NCBI RefSeq assembly: GCF_001544615.1
Contig: NZ_FCNV02000003.1
Location: forward strand, 434,001-498,000
Origin: Caballeronia concitans
Lineage (GTDB): Bacteria > Pseudomonadota > Gammaproteobacteria > Burkholderiales > Burkholderiaceae
Direction: 5' to 3'
DNA: 64,000 nt
Part shown: positions 8,250 through 17,359 of the stretch, one piece after another
Layout of the letters: each line of letters begins with the position of its first letter
How positions within the stretch are numbered: position 1 is the first letter of the stretch
Position numbers and translations under genes: made by a program
The notes under the pieces: model-generated
Told to the model about the DNA's origin: nothing
The model's input: only the letters and a program-made list of their open reading frames with translations
The model's database searches: none

Positions 8250-8960
8250 TCATCGGCAGATTCGATACGCGCCCATGTCGACATGAAAGTGCGTCTTGTG
8301 AAGCGCGTTGTAGTCGGGTCCGAGCGTCGTATCGAAGGAATGGCACGCGCCTTCGTGCACGCGGCGCAGAAAGTCCGCGCCGGGCGTGCCCGCATCGTCC
8401 CATTGCGCGAGCGTGATGCGCCGGCCATCGGCGAGAACGAAACCCGTCAGGTCGATAGCGTTCGCGCTCGCGTGCTGACTGAGCGCCGCGTCTTTCTGAT
8501 GATTCACGTTGCGGCATGCATAACTGCCGACATGCTCGATGCGCGTCACGCGCTCGCCGAACACGTCCATGGCCGCGGGCTGAAGATACTGCTGCTCGAA
8601 GAACGCCATGCCGACGGCGAGCGGACACGTCGCGAGAAACGACGCGCTGAAGCGCACGTCGTCCGCTTGGCTCACGCGCACCACGTCTTTCAGTTCGCAG
8701 CCGACCGGTGCGGATGTATCAGCCATCGGTCGATAGACGATGCCGGACTGTGCGAGCGCCGCATCACAGAGCTTCGCATCATGCGTCGTGCGCCAGAGCT
8801 TGTACGCGGTGAGCGGGCCGCGCGGCGCGCGCACGTCGAGCGGCGCGAAGGGATCGTATTGTTCGGGTACGGCAATGCGGCGCGACCACACGCCATACGC
8901 GAAGATCAGCGCCGCGACGAACGCAAGCAGCATCAGCCAGCCGATGATTCGCCCGATCAT
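8250..8960 (-). CDS. Extensin-like C-terminal domain protein, membrane-anchored
   Basis: About 236 aa. An N-terminal transmembrane anchor (about residues 4-23) is followed by a periplasmic domain matching the bacterial extensin-like family: GSYACRNVN, then SQHASANAIDLTGF, and near the end LGPDYNALHKTHFHVDMG. The Ser-His-Ala-x-Ala-x-Asp and His-x-His patterns resemble the metal site of LAS-type D-Ala-D-Ala peptidases, which suggests a peptidoglycan role (inference). The start may be the GTG one codon earlier. It lies 15 bp downstream of the ferredoxin reductase gene on the same strand and is probably co-transcribed with it. Confidence 0.82.
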   Translation of the reverse strand: MIGRIIGWLMLLAFVAALIFAYGVWSRRIAVPEQYDPFAPLDVRAPRGPLTAYKLWRTTHDAKLCDAALAQSGIVYRPMADTSAPVGCELKDVVRVSQADDVRFSASFLATCPLAVGMAFFEQQYLQPAAMDVFGERVTRIEHVGSYACRNVNHQKDAALSQHASANAIDLTGFVLADGRRITLAQWDDAGTPGADFLRRVHEGACHSFDTTLGPDYNALHKTHFHVDMGAYRICR

Positions 8961-8975
8961 CACGCGGCCCGCGTC

Positions 8976-10019
8976 TCATTCGGCGGCACTGGCCTGCACG
9001 CGTTCGGCGAGTTTCGCGTCGTAGCTCGAATGCACATGCACGCGCTTTTTGTCGGGATACGCATACGCATACGCCTTGCGCAGCGCGAGCGACGCCTCGT
9101 GAAAGCCCGACAAAATGAGCTTCTGCTTGTTCGGATACTGCGCGATATCGCCGACCGCGAAGATGCCGGGCCGCGACGATTCGTAATTCGACGTATCGAC
9201 TTCGATGCGCCCGCCGCGCACATCGAGATTCCAGTCTGCGATCGGCCCGAGATCCGCGACGAGTCCGTACAGCACGAGCAGCTTGTCGGCGGGAATGTCG
9301 GTCGTGCCGTCGATATGCTTGATGCGCACGGCGCGCAGCGCGTCGTCGGGGGCATCGAGCGAATCGATCATGCCGACGACGAAGTCCATCGCGCCCGCTT
9401 CCACCTTGCTTTTCATCGCGGCAACGGAAGCCGCCGCCGCCGAAAAGCCGTTGCGCCGATGCACGAGCGTCAGCTTGCGCGCGACGCCGCACAGCGCGAG
9501 CGCCCAGTCGAGCGCAGAATCGCCGCCACCGGCGATCACGACATCGCGATCGCGGAAATCGTCGATACGCGGCACGCTGTAGAACACGTGGCGTTCTTCG
9601 AGCGCATCGGCGTGCGGCAACTGCAAACGCTGCGGCACGAACGCGCCGTTGCCCGCCGCGATCAGGATGGCGGCGACATCGAACGTGAGGCCTTGTTCGG
9701 TATGCACTGTCCAGCGATGATCCTCACGCTGCGTGACCGTCTGCACGCGCTGCGAAAGATGGATCGGCACATCGAAGGGGCGAATCTGCGTCATGAGACG
9801 ATCGACGAGTTCGCGCGCCGTGCATGACGGAATCGCGGGAATGTCGTAGATGGGCTTCTCGGGATAAAGCTCGATGCATTGCCCGCCGATACGGCCGAGC
9901 GCATCGACGATATGACACGAAAGCCCGATGACGCCGGCCTCGAACGCGGCAAAGAGGCCGACAGGCCCGGCGCCGATGATCAATACGTCGGTGCGGATGG
10001 TGCTGCTGTGTGCGTCCAT
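8976..10019 (-). CDS. Ferredoxin/flavodoxin-NADP+ reductase, thioredoxin-reductase-like type
   Basis: A 347-aa flavoprotein. The FAD-binding motif GAGPVGLFAAFEAG is at about residues 16-29, the family stretch RIGGQCIELYPEKP near residue 44, the NADP-binding GGGDSALDW near 164, and the second FAD motif GIFAVGDIAQYP near 287. There is no CxxC redox pair, which separates it from thioredoxin reductase. The enzyme exchanges electrons between NADPH and ferredoxin or flavodoxin in the cytosol. It is on the same strand as the oxidase operon upstream but 144 bp away, so it probably has its own promoter. Confidence 0.92.
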   Translation of the reverse strand: MDAHSSTIRTDVLIIGAGPVGLFAAFEAGVIGLSCHIVDALGRIGGQCIELYPEKPIYDIPAIPSCTARELVDRLMTQIRPFDVPIHLSQRVQTVTQREDHRWTVHTEQGLTFDVAAILIAAGNGAFVPQRLQLPHADALEERHVFYSVPRIDDFRDRDVVIAGGGDSALDWALALCGVARKLTLVHRRNGFSAAAASVAAMKSKVEAGAMDFVVGMIDSLDAPDDALRAVRIKHIDGTTDIPADKLLVLYGLVADLGPIADWNLDVRGGRIEVDTSNYESSRPGIFAVGDIAQYPNKQKLILSGFHEASLALRKAYAYAYPDKKRVHVHSSYDAKLAERVQASAAE

Positions 10020-10163
10020 GTGATCGTTTCCGTTGGTGCGGGCAGCCGCATGTTTTCATACGACGCCAGCATTCATCGGTCCACGATACAGAAAGCGCAC
10101 GGCCAGGGCAACGAAGCCCCTGTCCGCCAAGCGGCGATTCGCGCGTCGCCGCTCACCCGCGCA

Positions 10164-10964
10164 TTAGCGGTTCAGCTCGCGCGCGTAGTAGTTCGCGGCG
10201 GCATCGATCTCCTCGGGCGTCATGTTGCGCGCGACATTGCGCATGACTTCGTTGATGTCGTTCGTGCGCGTGCCGTTGGCGAACGCGATCAGTTGCGCCT
10301 TCGTATAAGCGGCCGGAAGGCCATCGATCCAAGGACTGCCCGCCTTGTTGTCGATGCCGCCGTGACACGCCGCGCACGGCGCGATATTGCGCATCGGCGC
10401 ACCGTGGGACACGATCGTCGGCGCGAGCGCATCGCTCACCTTGCGCTGCGCGGGCGGACGCGGCAGGTTCGCATAGTAGGCGGCGAGATCGCGCATGTCC
10501 TGATCGCTCAGATTGACGGACATCGGCGACATCACCGCGTTATTGCGCGCGCCCGTCTGAAAGTCGATGAGTTGCTTGTAGATCACCGACGCATACTGCC
10601 CCGCGAGATTCGGCGAATTCGCTTCGCTCATGCCGCGTTCGCCGTGGCACATCGTGCATCGCAAGGCGAGCGTCGCGCCGCGTCCGATGGAGTTCGATGT
10701 CGCATTGACGAGCAGTTGCGGCGTGACTTCCACGGCCGTGAGCTTCTTCTTCGGCTCGACGGTCGACTCGCCCGCGAACCAGTTGCGCGGCGCGCCCGCC
10801 GCGCTGCAGATGGCGTTCCAGATGCCGGTGAACGAGGCATCGCGCTGAACGGACGGCAGCCACACGAAGCCGATCACCGCCGATATAGCCGCGATGCCGA
10901 TGGTCCCCAGCACGCTGGTCGCGAACCAGCGATTGCGGAAGGTGAAGAGGCGTTCTTCGCTCAT
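10164..10964 (-). CDS. Membrane-anchored dihaem c-type cytochrome of the oxidase operon
   Basis: A 266-aa protein with a short cytoplasmic N-terminus, one transmembrane anchor (about residues 14-36), and two cytochrome c domains with haem sites CTMCH and CAACH. Distal methionine candidates follow each (MSPMS and MRNVARNM). The start ATG overlaps the stop of the subunit I gene by four bases (ATGA), so it is translationally coupled to the oxidase. It probably delivers electrons to the CuA of subunit II, or is the last c subunit of the complex. It is the promoter-distal gene of the operon. Confidence 0.9.
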   Translation of the reverse strand: MSEERLFTFRNRWFATSVLGTIGIAAISAVIGFVWLPSVQRDASFTGIWNAICSAAGAPRNWFAGESTVEPKKKLTAVEVTPQLLVNATSNSIGRGATLALRCTMCHGERGMSEANSPNLAGQYASVIYKQLIDFQTGARNNAVMSPMSVNLSDQDMRDLAAYYANLPRPPAQRKVSDALAPTIVSHGAPMRNIAPCAACHGGIDNKAGSPWIDGLPAAYTKAQLIAFANGTRTNDINEVMRNVARNMTPEEIDAAANYYARELNR

Positions 10965-12586
10965 CGCTGCGCTCCGATGGGAACGGCGGGCACCGATGTA
11001 TCGGACCGCGCGAGCAGTTGCGCGATCGGATAGCCGTAGTTGACGAGCGTGAGACCGATCATCAGCGCGAGCCACAGCGCGAAGCTGTTGAGCGCGATGG
11101 GCATCGAACGCGGCTCGTGTATCGCGCGGCTGAACGTGAATTGCTCGACGCTCACGCGCGGCGCGCGATGCCCGCGTATCAGCACGACGAAGAACAGCAC
11201 CGCCGACACGACCAGAATGAAGCCGCCGATCACCGACATGATGACCGACGCCGCCTGATGCGCGATCTGCGGATCGCCATAGTCGTAAAAGGCCATGCGA
11301 CGCGGCATGCCGAGAATGCCGGTGTAATGCCACGGAAACGTCAGCACGATCATGCCGATGAACCACAGCCACAGTTGCCAGCGCATGAGCCTCACGCTTT
11401 GCAGCGCGCGCCCCGTGAGATGTGGCCACAAGTCATACGCAATCGCGAAGTACATGATGACGATCGCGCCCGCGAAGATCAGATGGAAATGGCCCGTCAC
11501 CCACTGCGTGTTGTGCACGGTGGAATCGAGCTGATAGCTCATGTTGATGATGCCGCCCGCGCCGCCGAAGCCCAGCATGACGAACGAAAACGCGAGGGCC
11601 AGCATCATCGGATTGCTCCACGGCAGCGCCTTGATCCAGCCGAACGCGCCCTTGCCGCCGCGCAGCCGCGCCGCGATTTCCACCGATGCGCAGATCGTGA
11701 ACACGGTCAGAAGCGTCGGCACGGCGACGAGCGCGGTGAACACCGAGTGCATGAACTTGAAGCCCGAGCCCACTTGCGGATCGGCGAACAAGTGGTGAAT
11801 GCCGATGGGCATCGAGACCACGAGGAACAGGATGAACGAGATGCGCGCCATTGCATCGCTATAGAGGCGTCCGCCGATGGCGCGCGGGATGATCGTGTAA
11901 TACGCGATATACGCGGGCATCAGCCAGAAATAGACGATGGCGTGCAGCGTCCACGAGAAGAACACGCGCGCAAGACCGGCATCGATGGTGGACTTCCAGC
12001 CGAGCGCCACCGGCAGGATCATGAAGAGCACTTCGATGGCCGCGCCCACTGCCGTCCAGCCCCACAGATATGCGCCCGCGACCGTGGCGAACATCGGTAG
12101 CGGCACGACCTTGCCGGGGTTGTCGCGCTTCCATGCGTGCAGATTCACCGACATTAGCGCGACCCAAATCCACGAGCCGACCACCACCAGCACCACGCCG
12201 AGGTAATAGAACGCGTTGCCGATCATCGGCGGATAGAACGTGTAGAGCACCGAGGCGAGGCCCAGGGCGACGGGGATCATCGCCATGACGGAGCCGACCG
12301 CGACGAGCCAGAAGCCGATCCACGCCCAGCGCAAGCCCACGAGTGCGCGCTTCAGCGCAAGCTCCGTGACCGCGTAGCCGAAGCCCATCGCGATGAGCGT
12401 CGGGAACACGTAGCCCATCGCGGAACCGTGAGCCGTCACCGATCGATAGTAGATCTCGGGATTCTGCAGCCCGGCAAAGAGCGGACTGCGCGCGAACATC
12501 TGCCACGCGCCGAGCAGGAGCGCGACGCCGAACGCAATGAACGCGAGCCAGAAGTGCGCGAGGATGAGGCGCTTGCTATTTAACAC
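10961..12586 (-). CDS. Haem-copper oxidase subunit I, B-type (ba3-like)
   Basis: A 541-aa integral membrane protein with at least 12 hydrophobic segments. Metal ligands are recognisable: the low-spin haem histidine in TAHGSAMGYV, the CuB histidine with the cross-linked tyrosine four residues on in LHAIVYFW, the CuB pair in IHHLF, and the high-spin and low-spin haem histidines in TGHFHLI. The His-Tyr pair is a mark of true oxygen reductases and argues against NO reductase. The GTG start at 12586 is chosen because GGAG precedes it; it overlaps the end of subunit II by 11 bases. The protein reduces oxygen and pumps protons across the inner membrane. Confidence 0.9.
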   Translation of the reverse strand: MLNSKRLILAHFWLAFIAFGVALLLGAWQMFARSPLFAGLQNPEIYYRSVTAHGSAMGYVFPTLIAMGFGYAVTELALKRALVGLRWAWIGFWLVAVGSVMAMIPVALGLASVLYTFYPPMIGNAFYYLGVVLVVVGSWIWVALMSVNLHAWKRDNPGKVVPLPMFATVAGAYLWGWTAVGAAIEVLFMILPVALGWKSTIDAGLARVFFSWTLHAIVYFWLMPAYIAYYTIIPRAIGGRLYSDAMARISFILFLVVSMPIGIHHLFADPQVGSGFKFMHSVFTALVAVPTLLTVFTICASVEIAARLRGGKGAFGWIKALPWSNPMMLALAFSFVMLGFGGAGGIINMSYQLDSTVHNTQWVTGHFHLIFAGAIVIMYFAIAYDLWPHLTGRALQSVRLMRWQLWLWFIGMIVLTFPWHYTGILGMPRRMAFYDYGDPQIAHQAASVIMSVIGGFILVVSAVLFFVVLIRGHRAPRVSVEQFTFSRAIHEPRSMPIALNSFALWLALMIGLTLVNYGYPIAQLLARSDTSVPAVPIGAQR

Positions 12587-13142
12587 AGGACAGTCTCCGC
12601 GAATCGGCCGGCAGCTTCTCGGCCATCTGCATGAACTCCGCTCGGTCAATCACCTTCACATGCGCCCACATGCCGTGATGCCCCACGCCGCAGAACTCGT
12701 GGCACGGCATCAGATGATCGCCGGGTTCGTCGAACGTAGTCTTGAACGTCGAGACATAACCCGGCTCCAGCATCGAGTTGATATTGGTCTTCGTGATGAG
12801 AAAGCCGTGCACCACGTCCGAGCTCGTCGCGCGGAACGTGATGGGCACGCCGGCCGGCACGAGCAGGCATTGCGGCGTGAACGAGTACTGCTGCGCGACC
12901 ACGCGCACGGTCACCGAGCCGTCGCTTTCGGGCGCGCTGCCCAGATTGCTTTCGATGAATTCGCCCGACACGTGCAGCGTTTCGGGCCGCACGGTTTCGA
13001 CGCGCGAGGGCGGCATCATCGCCCAGTGCAGGCCGGTGTAGACGACCATCGCGACGAGCACGACGACGATCGCGAGGACGAGCATCGCCCAGCGTTTCTC
13101 GACGCGTTCGGCGACTTCGTGTGAATCGGGATGGATGGCCAT
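12576..13142 (-). CDS. Cytochrome c oxidase subunit II, CuA type
   Basis: A 188-aa protein with a single transmembrane anchor (about residues 19-41) and a periplasmic cupredoxin domain. The binuclear CuA site is complete: VVHGF gives the first histidine, and CHEFCGVGHHGM gives two cysteines, the bridging glutamate, the second histidine and the methionine. The single transmembrane helix and short length are typical of the B-type (ba3-like) group, unlike the two-helix A-type. It accepts electrons from the cytochromes encoded by neighbouring genes and passes them to subunit I. It ends inside the subunit I gene. Confidence 0.93.
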   Translation of the reverse strand: MAIHPDSHEVAERVEKRWAMLVLAIVVVLVAMVVYTGLHWAMMPPSRVETVRPETLHVSGEFIESNLGSAPESDGSVTVRVVAQQYSFTPQCLLVPAGVPITFRATSSDVVHGFLITKTNINSMLEPGYVSTFKTTFDEPGDHLMPCHEFCGVGHHGMWAHVKVIDRAEFMQMAEKLPADSRRLSCVK

Positions 13143-13172
13143 AAGTTCTGCGCTAATGAATCGATGCGTGAA

Positions 13173-13331
13173 TCACTGGATGACGCCGCGAGGCAGAAAC
13201 ACGGCGAAGTAAAAGGCGAACCAGATGCCGATGACGATGGCCGTCGCCACGCCCGCGACCGCGAGCGCGCCGCCGGGACCGCTTCGGACGATTTCGTCGA
13301 GCTTCGCGTCTTCGTTGGGATCTTCGTTCAT
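13173..13331 (-). CDS. 52-aa single-helix membrane peptide, probable small oxidase subunit
   Basis: A small gene within the oxidase operon, 30 bp upstream of the subunit II start and 14 bp after the triple-haem cytochrome gene. The ATG at 13331 gives a peptide with an acidic N-terminus (MNEDPNEDAKLDEIV), one hydrophobic helix (about residues 22-45) and a short tail PRGVIQ. Single-helix accessory subunits such as subunit IIa of ba3 oxidases occupy this place in the complex, so a structural or assembly role is inferred. The frame is open far upstream, but those codons overlap the cytochrome gene and are not used. Confidence 0.75.
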   Translation of the reverse strand: MNEDPNEDAKLDEIVRSGPGGALAVAGVATAIVIGIWFAFYFAVFLPRGVIQ

Positions 13332-13345
13332 GGTGTCGTCAAGGT

Positions 13346-14614
13346 TCAGTAAAGCGGTGCGGAGCGCAGCTCGTTCACTTCCTTCACCGATACCGGCGCG
13401 CCGCGATTGCCCCACGCCGTGCGGATATAGGTGACCACCGCCGCGACCTCCACGTCCGACAGCGATTGCGCGAACGGCGGCATCCCGTAAGGCTTCGGAT
13501 TTTTGAACGTGCCGGGCGGATAGCCGCCGTTCAGCACCATGCGGATCGGGTTGACCGCCGAGCTCATCACGATCGACTGATTGCTCGCGAGCGGCGGGAA
13601 GTCGGGCGGCTTGCCCTGGCCTTGCGTGGCGTGGCATTCGGCGCATTGCGCGTCGTAGATCTTCTTGCCGAGCGGCGAAAGGCTCGTGCGCTGTTCGGTG
13701 ACGGCCTGGCTCGGCGGCTCGGACTTGTCGCCGGCGCGCGCGGGCAGCGCCTTCAGATACACGGCCATCGCGCGCACGTCTTCTTCGTTCAGATGTTGCA
13801 GGCTGTCGTAGACGACCTCGGCCATCGGCCCGTACACCGCGCCCTTGTTCGACACGCCCGCGTGCAGCAGCCCCACGATCTCGTCGATGCTCCACTCGCC
13901 CAGGCCCGCTTCCTTGTTCGACGTCAGCGACGGCGCATACCAGTTCTGAATCGGAATCAGCCCGCCTTCGAACGCCTTCGACGACACGTTGCCGCCGAGC
14001 GCGTTGATCGCGGTGTGGCACATCGAGCAATGTCCGAGTCCTTCGACGAGATACGCGCCACGATTCCATTCGACGGACTGTTTCGGGTCCGGCTCGTACT
14101 CGCCCTGCCTGAAGAAGAGCGAGCGCCAGCCGATCAGCAATTCGCGACGATTGAACGGAAAGCGCAATTCATGCTGGCGGTTCGGCTGATGCACGGGCGG
14201 CGTGGACATCAGGAACGCGTAGATGGCGTCGGAGTCGGCGCGCGTGACCTTCGTATAGGACGTGAACGGCATCGCCGGATAAAGCAGCGAGCCGTCGCGC
14301 GAGCGGCCCGTGTGCATCATGTTGTAGAAGTCGTCGGCGGTCCATTGACCGAGGCCCGTCTCCTTGTCCGACGAGATGTTCGGCGTGTAGAGCGTGCCGA
14401 AGGGCGTTTCCATCGGGCGGCCGCCGCCGAACGTCTTGCCCGCGGGCAGCGTATGGCACGCGATGCAGTCGCCCGCGCGCGCGAGGTACTCGCCGCGCTT
14501 CACGGTGGCGGCATCGAAAGTCTTCGCTTGCGCCGCCGCGTCGTGGACCGGCCCGGCCAACGCCGCGAGAAAGACCGTCACGGCAAGCGCCCCAAGTTGT
14601 CGGAAACGAAGCAC
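13346..14614 (-). CDS. Triple-haem c-type cytochrome (alcohol-dehydrogenase-subunit-like)
   Basis: A 422-aa exported cytochrome. The signal peptide ends near AGPVHDAAAQA. Three c-type haem sites are present: CIACH near residue 55, CSMCH near 200 and CAECH near 335. The layout (RGEYLARAGDCIACH, then RGAYLVEGLGHCSMCH, then KKIYDAQCAECH) is that of the gluconate/alcohol dehydrogenase cytochrome c subunits, which transfer electrons to ubiquinone or an oxidase. No cognate dehydrogenase gene is in the window, and its place in the oxidase operon suggests that it feeds the oxidase. The start is GTG at 14614 with GAGGA upstream. Confidence 0.9.
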   Translation of the reverse strand: MLRFRQLGALAVTVFLAALAGPVHDAAAQAKTFDAATVKRGEYLARAGDCIACHTLPAGKTFGGGRPMETPFGTLYTPNISSDKETGLGQWTADDFYNMMHTGRSRDGSLLYPAMPFTSYTKVTRADSDAIYAFLMSTPPVHQPNRQHELRFPFNRRELLIGWRSLFFRQGEYEPDPKQSVEWNRGAYLVEGLGHCSMCHTAINALGGNVSSKAFEGGLIPIQNWYAPSLTSNKEAGLGEWSIDEIVGLLHAGVSNKGAVYGPMAEVVYDSLQHLNEEDVRAMAVYLKALPARAGDKSEPPSQAVTEQRTSLSPLGKKIYDAQCAECHATQGQGKPPDFPPLASNQSIVMSSAVNPIRMVLNGGYPPGTFKNPKPYGMPPFAQSLSDVEVAAVVTYIRTAWGNRGAPVSVKEVNELRSAPLY

Positions 14615-14626
14615 GTCGGGTCCTCT

Positions 14627-15484
14627 CTAGTGTTGAACGCTGCCGCACGCGAGCGGCATCTTCAATGAGCCGGCCGCGACCGGCGACGGATTGGCCGGCG
14701 CGGGCAGCGAAGCGAGATAGGCCGCGATCGCGGTGATGTCGCGCTCGCTCAAGAGCTGCGAGATCTGGCGCATGCAGTCGGGCGCGAACGTCGTGCGCGT
14801 GCCGTATCGCCATGCGCCCAGTTGCGCGCTGAGGTAGTCCGCGTGCAGCCCGAGCAAGCCGGGAATGGCCGGCTCCATGCCGGTCATCGACGCGCCGTGA
14901 CAAGTCACGCACGCCGGTATCTTGCGCGATGCGTCGCCCTTGGTGACGAGCGTCTTGCCGAGATCGAGCGTCTTCGCGTCGGCGGTGACGGGCGCGGGCG
15001 GCGGGAACGGCGGACGCTCGGCGGCGAAGTAATCGGCGATCTGCTTGAGATAGGCGTCGGGCAGATACGCGAGCAGGTAATTCATCGGCGGGTACTTGCG
15101 GCGCCCGTCGCGGAATGCGAGCAACTGGTTGTAGAGATAGCCCGCGGGCTTGCCGGACAGACGCGGGAAGTAGTCGTTGTCGGTGCCCTCGCCGTGCGCG
15201 CCGTGACACGCGGCGCATCCCATGACGCGCGCCTGCATCGTGTCCGGTGCGCGTTCAAGTGGCGCGCCCGCAGCGGATTGCGGCGCGTCCGCGGCGAACG
15301 CCGCCATGCTGAAAAACGCGACGAGCGCGGAGAGTGCGGAAAGCGCGATCCTGGCGCTACGCTGAGCCGCGTATCCGACGTATCCCACGTTATGCACGTA
15401 TCCCCCGTGTCGAGTTGCCGTTTTTCGTTCGCCGCGTGCGAATCGACAGTATTCAATCGATGCGCGCCCGACGCGGTTGTTCAA
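14627..15484 (-). CDS. Dihaem c-type cytochrome, first gene of the oxidase operon
   Basis: Up to 285 aa. Two haem sites, CAACH and CVTCH, sit in two class I cytochrome c domains (GCAACHGAHGEG; CVTCHGASMTG), similar to cytochrome c4-like proteins. A signal-peptide-like helix (SALSALVAFFSMAAFA) begins only about 45 codons into the frame. The listed TTG start is therefore probably too early; the GTG codons in YVHNV and NVGYV are better candidates but have no clear ribosome binding site. DNA around these codons carries three spaced copies of CGTATCC on the plus strand. Periplasmic electron carrier; the stop is 12 bp before the next cytochrome gene. Confidence 0.85.
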   Translation of the reverse strand: MNNRVGRASIEYCRFARGERKTATRHGGYVHNVGYVGYAAQRSARIALSALSALVAFFSMAAFAADAPQSAAGAPLERAPDTMQARVMGCAACHGAHGEGTDNDYFPRLSGKPAGYLYNQLLAFRDGRRKYPPMNYLLAYLPDAYLKQIADYFAAERPPFPPPAPVTADAKTLDLGKTLVTKGDASRKIPACVTCHGASMTGMEPAIPGLLGLHADYLSAQLGAWRYGTRTTFAPDCMRQISQLLSERDITAIAAYLASLPAPANPSPVAAGSLKMPLACGSVQH

Positions 15485-15565
15485 GGCACTGCACTGTCTT
15501 TCGCCGATGACGGGTTCAGCCTGACTTTTCAGATGTTAGGAGGTGATCCCCGTTTTCTCCAGCCC

Positions 15566-15578
15566 TGAGATTGTCTCA
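15566..15578. promoter_or_regulatory. Perfect short dyad TGAGA-3-TCTCA upstream of the oxidase operon
   Basis: A 13-nt perfect inverted repeat (five-base arms, spacer TTG) in the 249-bp gap between the oxidase operon start and the norR stop. A second inverted repeat, GCGTTT with AAACGC spaced by 8 nt, lies at 15621-15640. No FNR/ANR-type TTGAT-N4-ATCAA box is seen. An operator role is a guess from position. Confidence 0.25.
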
Positions 15579-15733
15579 ATACCTTCAATCGATACGCATG
15601 ACAAGACGCCACACTTTTTTGCGTTTAGACAAGGAAACGCATTATTTTGAGATGGGCAACTGAACGATCGATTGCGTCACAAGCGCGTCGCTATTGGCGT
15701 GTCTTGGTATGACGCATGTTTTCGGGATAAGCA

Positions 15734-17320
15734 TCATTTCAGGCCGAGACGCCGCGCAAGCCGATTCAGATTCGCCCGGTCGATGCCCAGCTCCCGCGCC
15801 GTCGATGCCCAGTTCTGGCCGTTGCGCGCGAGCGCATCGAGAATGAGCGTGCGCTCGTAGGCGGTCACGGCTTCGCGGAAATCCGCGGCCGGCGCGCTCG
15901 TCGCGGGCGCGCTCGGGGACGCGGGCGTCGCGTTGTCGGCGATACCGAAATCGGCGGCGGTGAGCGTGAGGATGCGCGGCCGTTCGCGATTCGCCGCCAG
16001 TGCCTTCAGCGCGCTTCGCCCGATCAGATGCTCGAGTTCGCGCACGTTGCCGGGCCAGCGATACGCGAGCAGCGCGGCCTGCGCATCCGCCGACAGCCGC
16101 AAGCTCAACAGCCCGAGCCGCGAGCGGTTCTCTTCGAGGAAATAGCCCGCGAGCAGCAGCACGTCGCGGCCCCGCTCGCGCAGCGGCGGCACGACGAGCG
16201 GGTACACCGACAGCCGGTGATACAAATCCGCGCGAAAGCGACCGGCGCGCACTTCGTCGGCGAGATCGCGATTGGTGGCGGCAATCAGCCGCACATCGAC
16301 ACGATGCTCGCTATCCGACCCGATGCGCTGCAACTGGCCGTTCTGCAGCACGCGCAGCAACTTGGCCTGCACGGCGAGCGGCAGTTCGCCGACTTCATCG
16401 AGAAAGAGCGTGCCGCCATCCGCGAGTTCGAACTTCCCGCGCCGGTCCGACGACGCGCCCGAGAACGCCCCGCGCACATGCCCGAACAACTCGCTTTCGA
16501 CGAGCGTATCGGGCAGCGCCGCGCAATTGAGGCTCACGAGCGGCTTGTCGGCGCGCGGCGAAAGCGCGTGAATCTGGCACGCGACGAGTTCCTTGCCGAC
16601 GCCGGTCTCGCCGGTGACGAGCACGGTCAGATCGCTCGACGCGACGATCGCGATTTCGTCCATCAGATGCTTGTGCGACGCGCTGCTGCCGATCATCTCC
16701 CGTCGACGCGGCCCGCTCGCCTGCCGATACACTTCGGCGCGCTGCCGTTCGGTTTCGCTCGTTTGCGCGAGCCTGTCGATGCGCTCCGCGACGCTCACGG
16801 TCGCCGCCGCGAGACTGAGAAACGCCTGCAGCGACGCCATGTCGATGCCGTCGAAACGCGCGGGATCGAGCGCATCGAGCGTGAGCAGGCCCCACGGCCG
16901 GCCGTCGATGAAAAGCGGGCTGCCGAGGCAATCGTGCACTTCGAGATCCGCGCCGGCGTGCTTGACGAGGCCGTCGTAGGGATCGGGCAGCTTGGAATTG
17001 GCGGGAAAACGCGTCGGTTCTGGTTGAGCCAGAATGCGCGCGAAACGCGGATGTTCGCTCAAGCGAAAGCGCCGGCCGAGCGTGTCGCTCGACAGCCCGT
17101 CGATGGCGAGCGGCACGAGCGTGTCGCCGTCGAGACGCAGGAGCGCGGCGGCATCGCCGGGAAAAAGCGCGCGCAGCGTGCTCAGCAAACGCCGGTAGCG
17201 CTCGGCTTCCGGCATGTCGCGCGACAGGTCTTCGATGAGCGGCACGAGCGCATCGAGCAAAACGCGCGAAGTCATTGCGACTACGTCAGCAGTCCGTTTG
17301 ACCAGGGTTGAATCGACCAT
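15734..17320 (-). CDS. norR: NorR, nitric-oxide-responsive sigma-54 activator
   Basis: A 528-aa transcription activator with three parts. An N-terminal GAF domain has the family-typical LPDPYDGL, and senses NO through a non-haem iron. A central AAA+ ATPase has Walker A GETGVGKE near residue 237 and Walker [11 protein letters not shown] Fis-type C-terminal helix-turn-helix reads [21 protein letters not shown]. The sigma-54 contact loop reads GAFSGA instead of the usual GAFTGA, a conservative Thr-to-Ser change. The start is placed at ATG 17320; a TTG four codons earlier is also in frame. Divergent from hmp, its expected target, and encoded upstream of the oxidase operon. Confidence 0.93.
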   Translation of the reverse strand: MVDSTLVKRTADVVAMTSRVLLDALVPLIEDLSRDMPEAERYRRLLSTLRALFPGDAAALLRLDGDTLVPLAIDGLSSDTLGRRFRLSEHPRFARILAQPEPTRFPANSKLPDPYDGLVKHAGADLEVHDCLGSPLFIDGRPWGLLTLDALDPARFDGIDMASLQAFLSLAAATVSVAERIDRLAQTSETERQRAEVYRQASGPRRREMIGSSASHKHLMDEIAIVASSDLTVLVTGETGVGKELVACQIHALSPRADKPLVSLNCAALPDTLVESELFGHVRGAFSGASSDRRGKFELADGGTLFLDEVGELPLAVQAKLLRVLQNGQLQRIGSDSEHRVDVRLIAATNRDLADEVRAGRFRADLYHRLSVYPLVVPPLRERGRDVLLLAGYFLEENRSRLGLLSLRLSADAQAALLAYRWPGNVRELEHLIGRSALKALAANRERPRILTLTAADFGIADNATPASPSAPATSAPAADFREAVTAYERTLILDALARNGQNWASTARELGIDRANLNRLARRLGLK

Positions 17321-17359
17321 GACGTTTCCCAAGCAATTGATTCCTTTGGAATTCTACAC

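Noticed and set aside
8235-9827. 530-codon plus-strand frame opposite the extensin-like and ferredoxin reductase genes
   Set aside because: Spans two well-supported minus-strand genes and has low-complexity Arg/His composition.
10961-12586. Reading subunit I as a nitric oxide reductase because norR and hmp are close
   Set aside because: The His-x-x-x-Tyr pair of oxygen reductases (LHAIVYFW) is intact and a CuA subunit II gene lies beside it, which fits an oxidase.
15485-15733. FNR/ANR box in front of the oxidase operon
   Set aside because: No TTGAT-N4-ATCAA-like site; the TGAGA-TTG-TCTCA dyad has the wrong half-sites and spacing.
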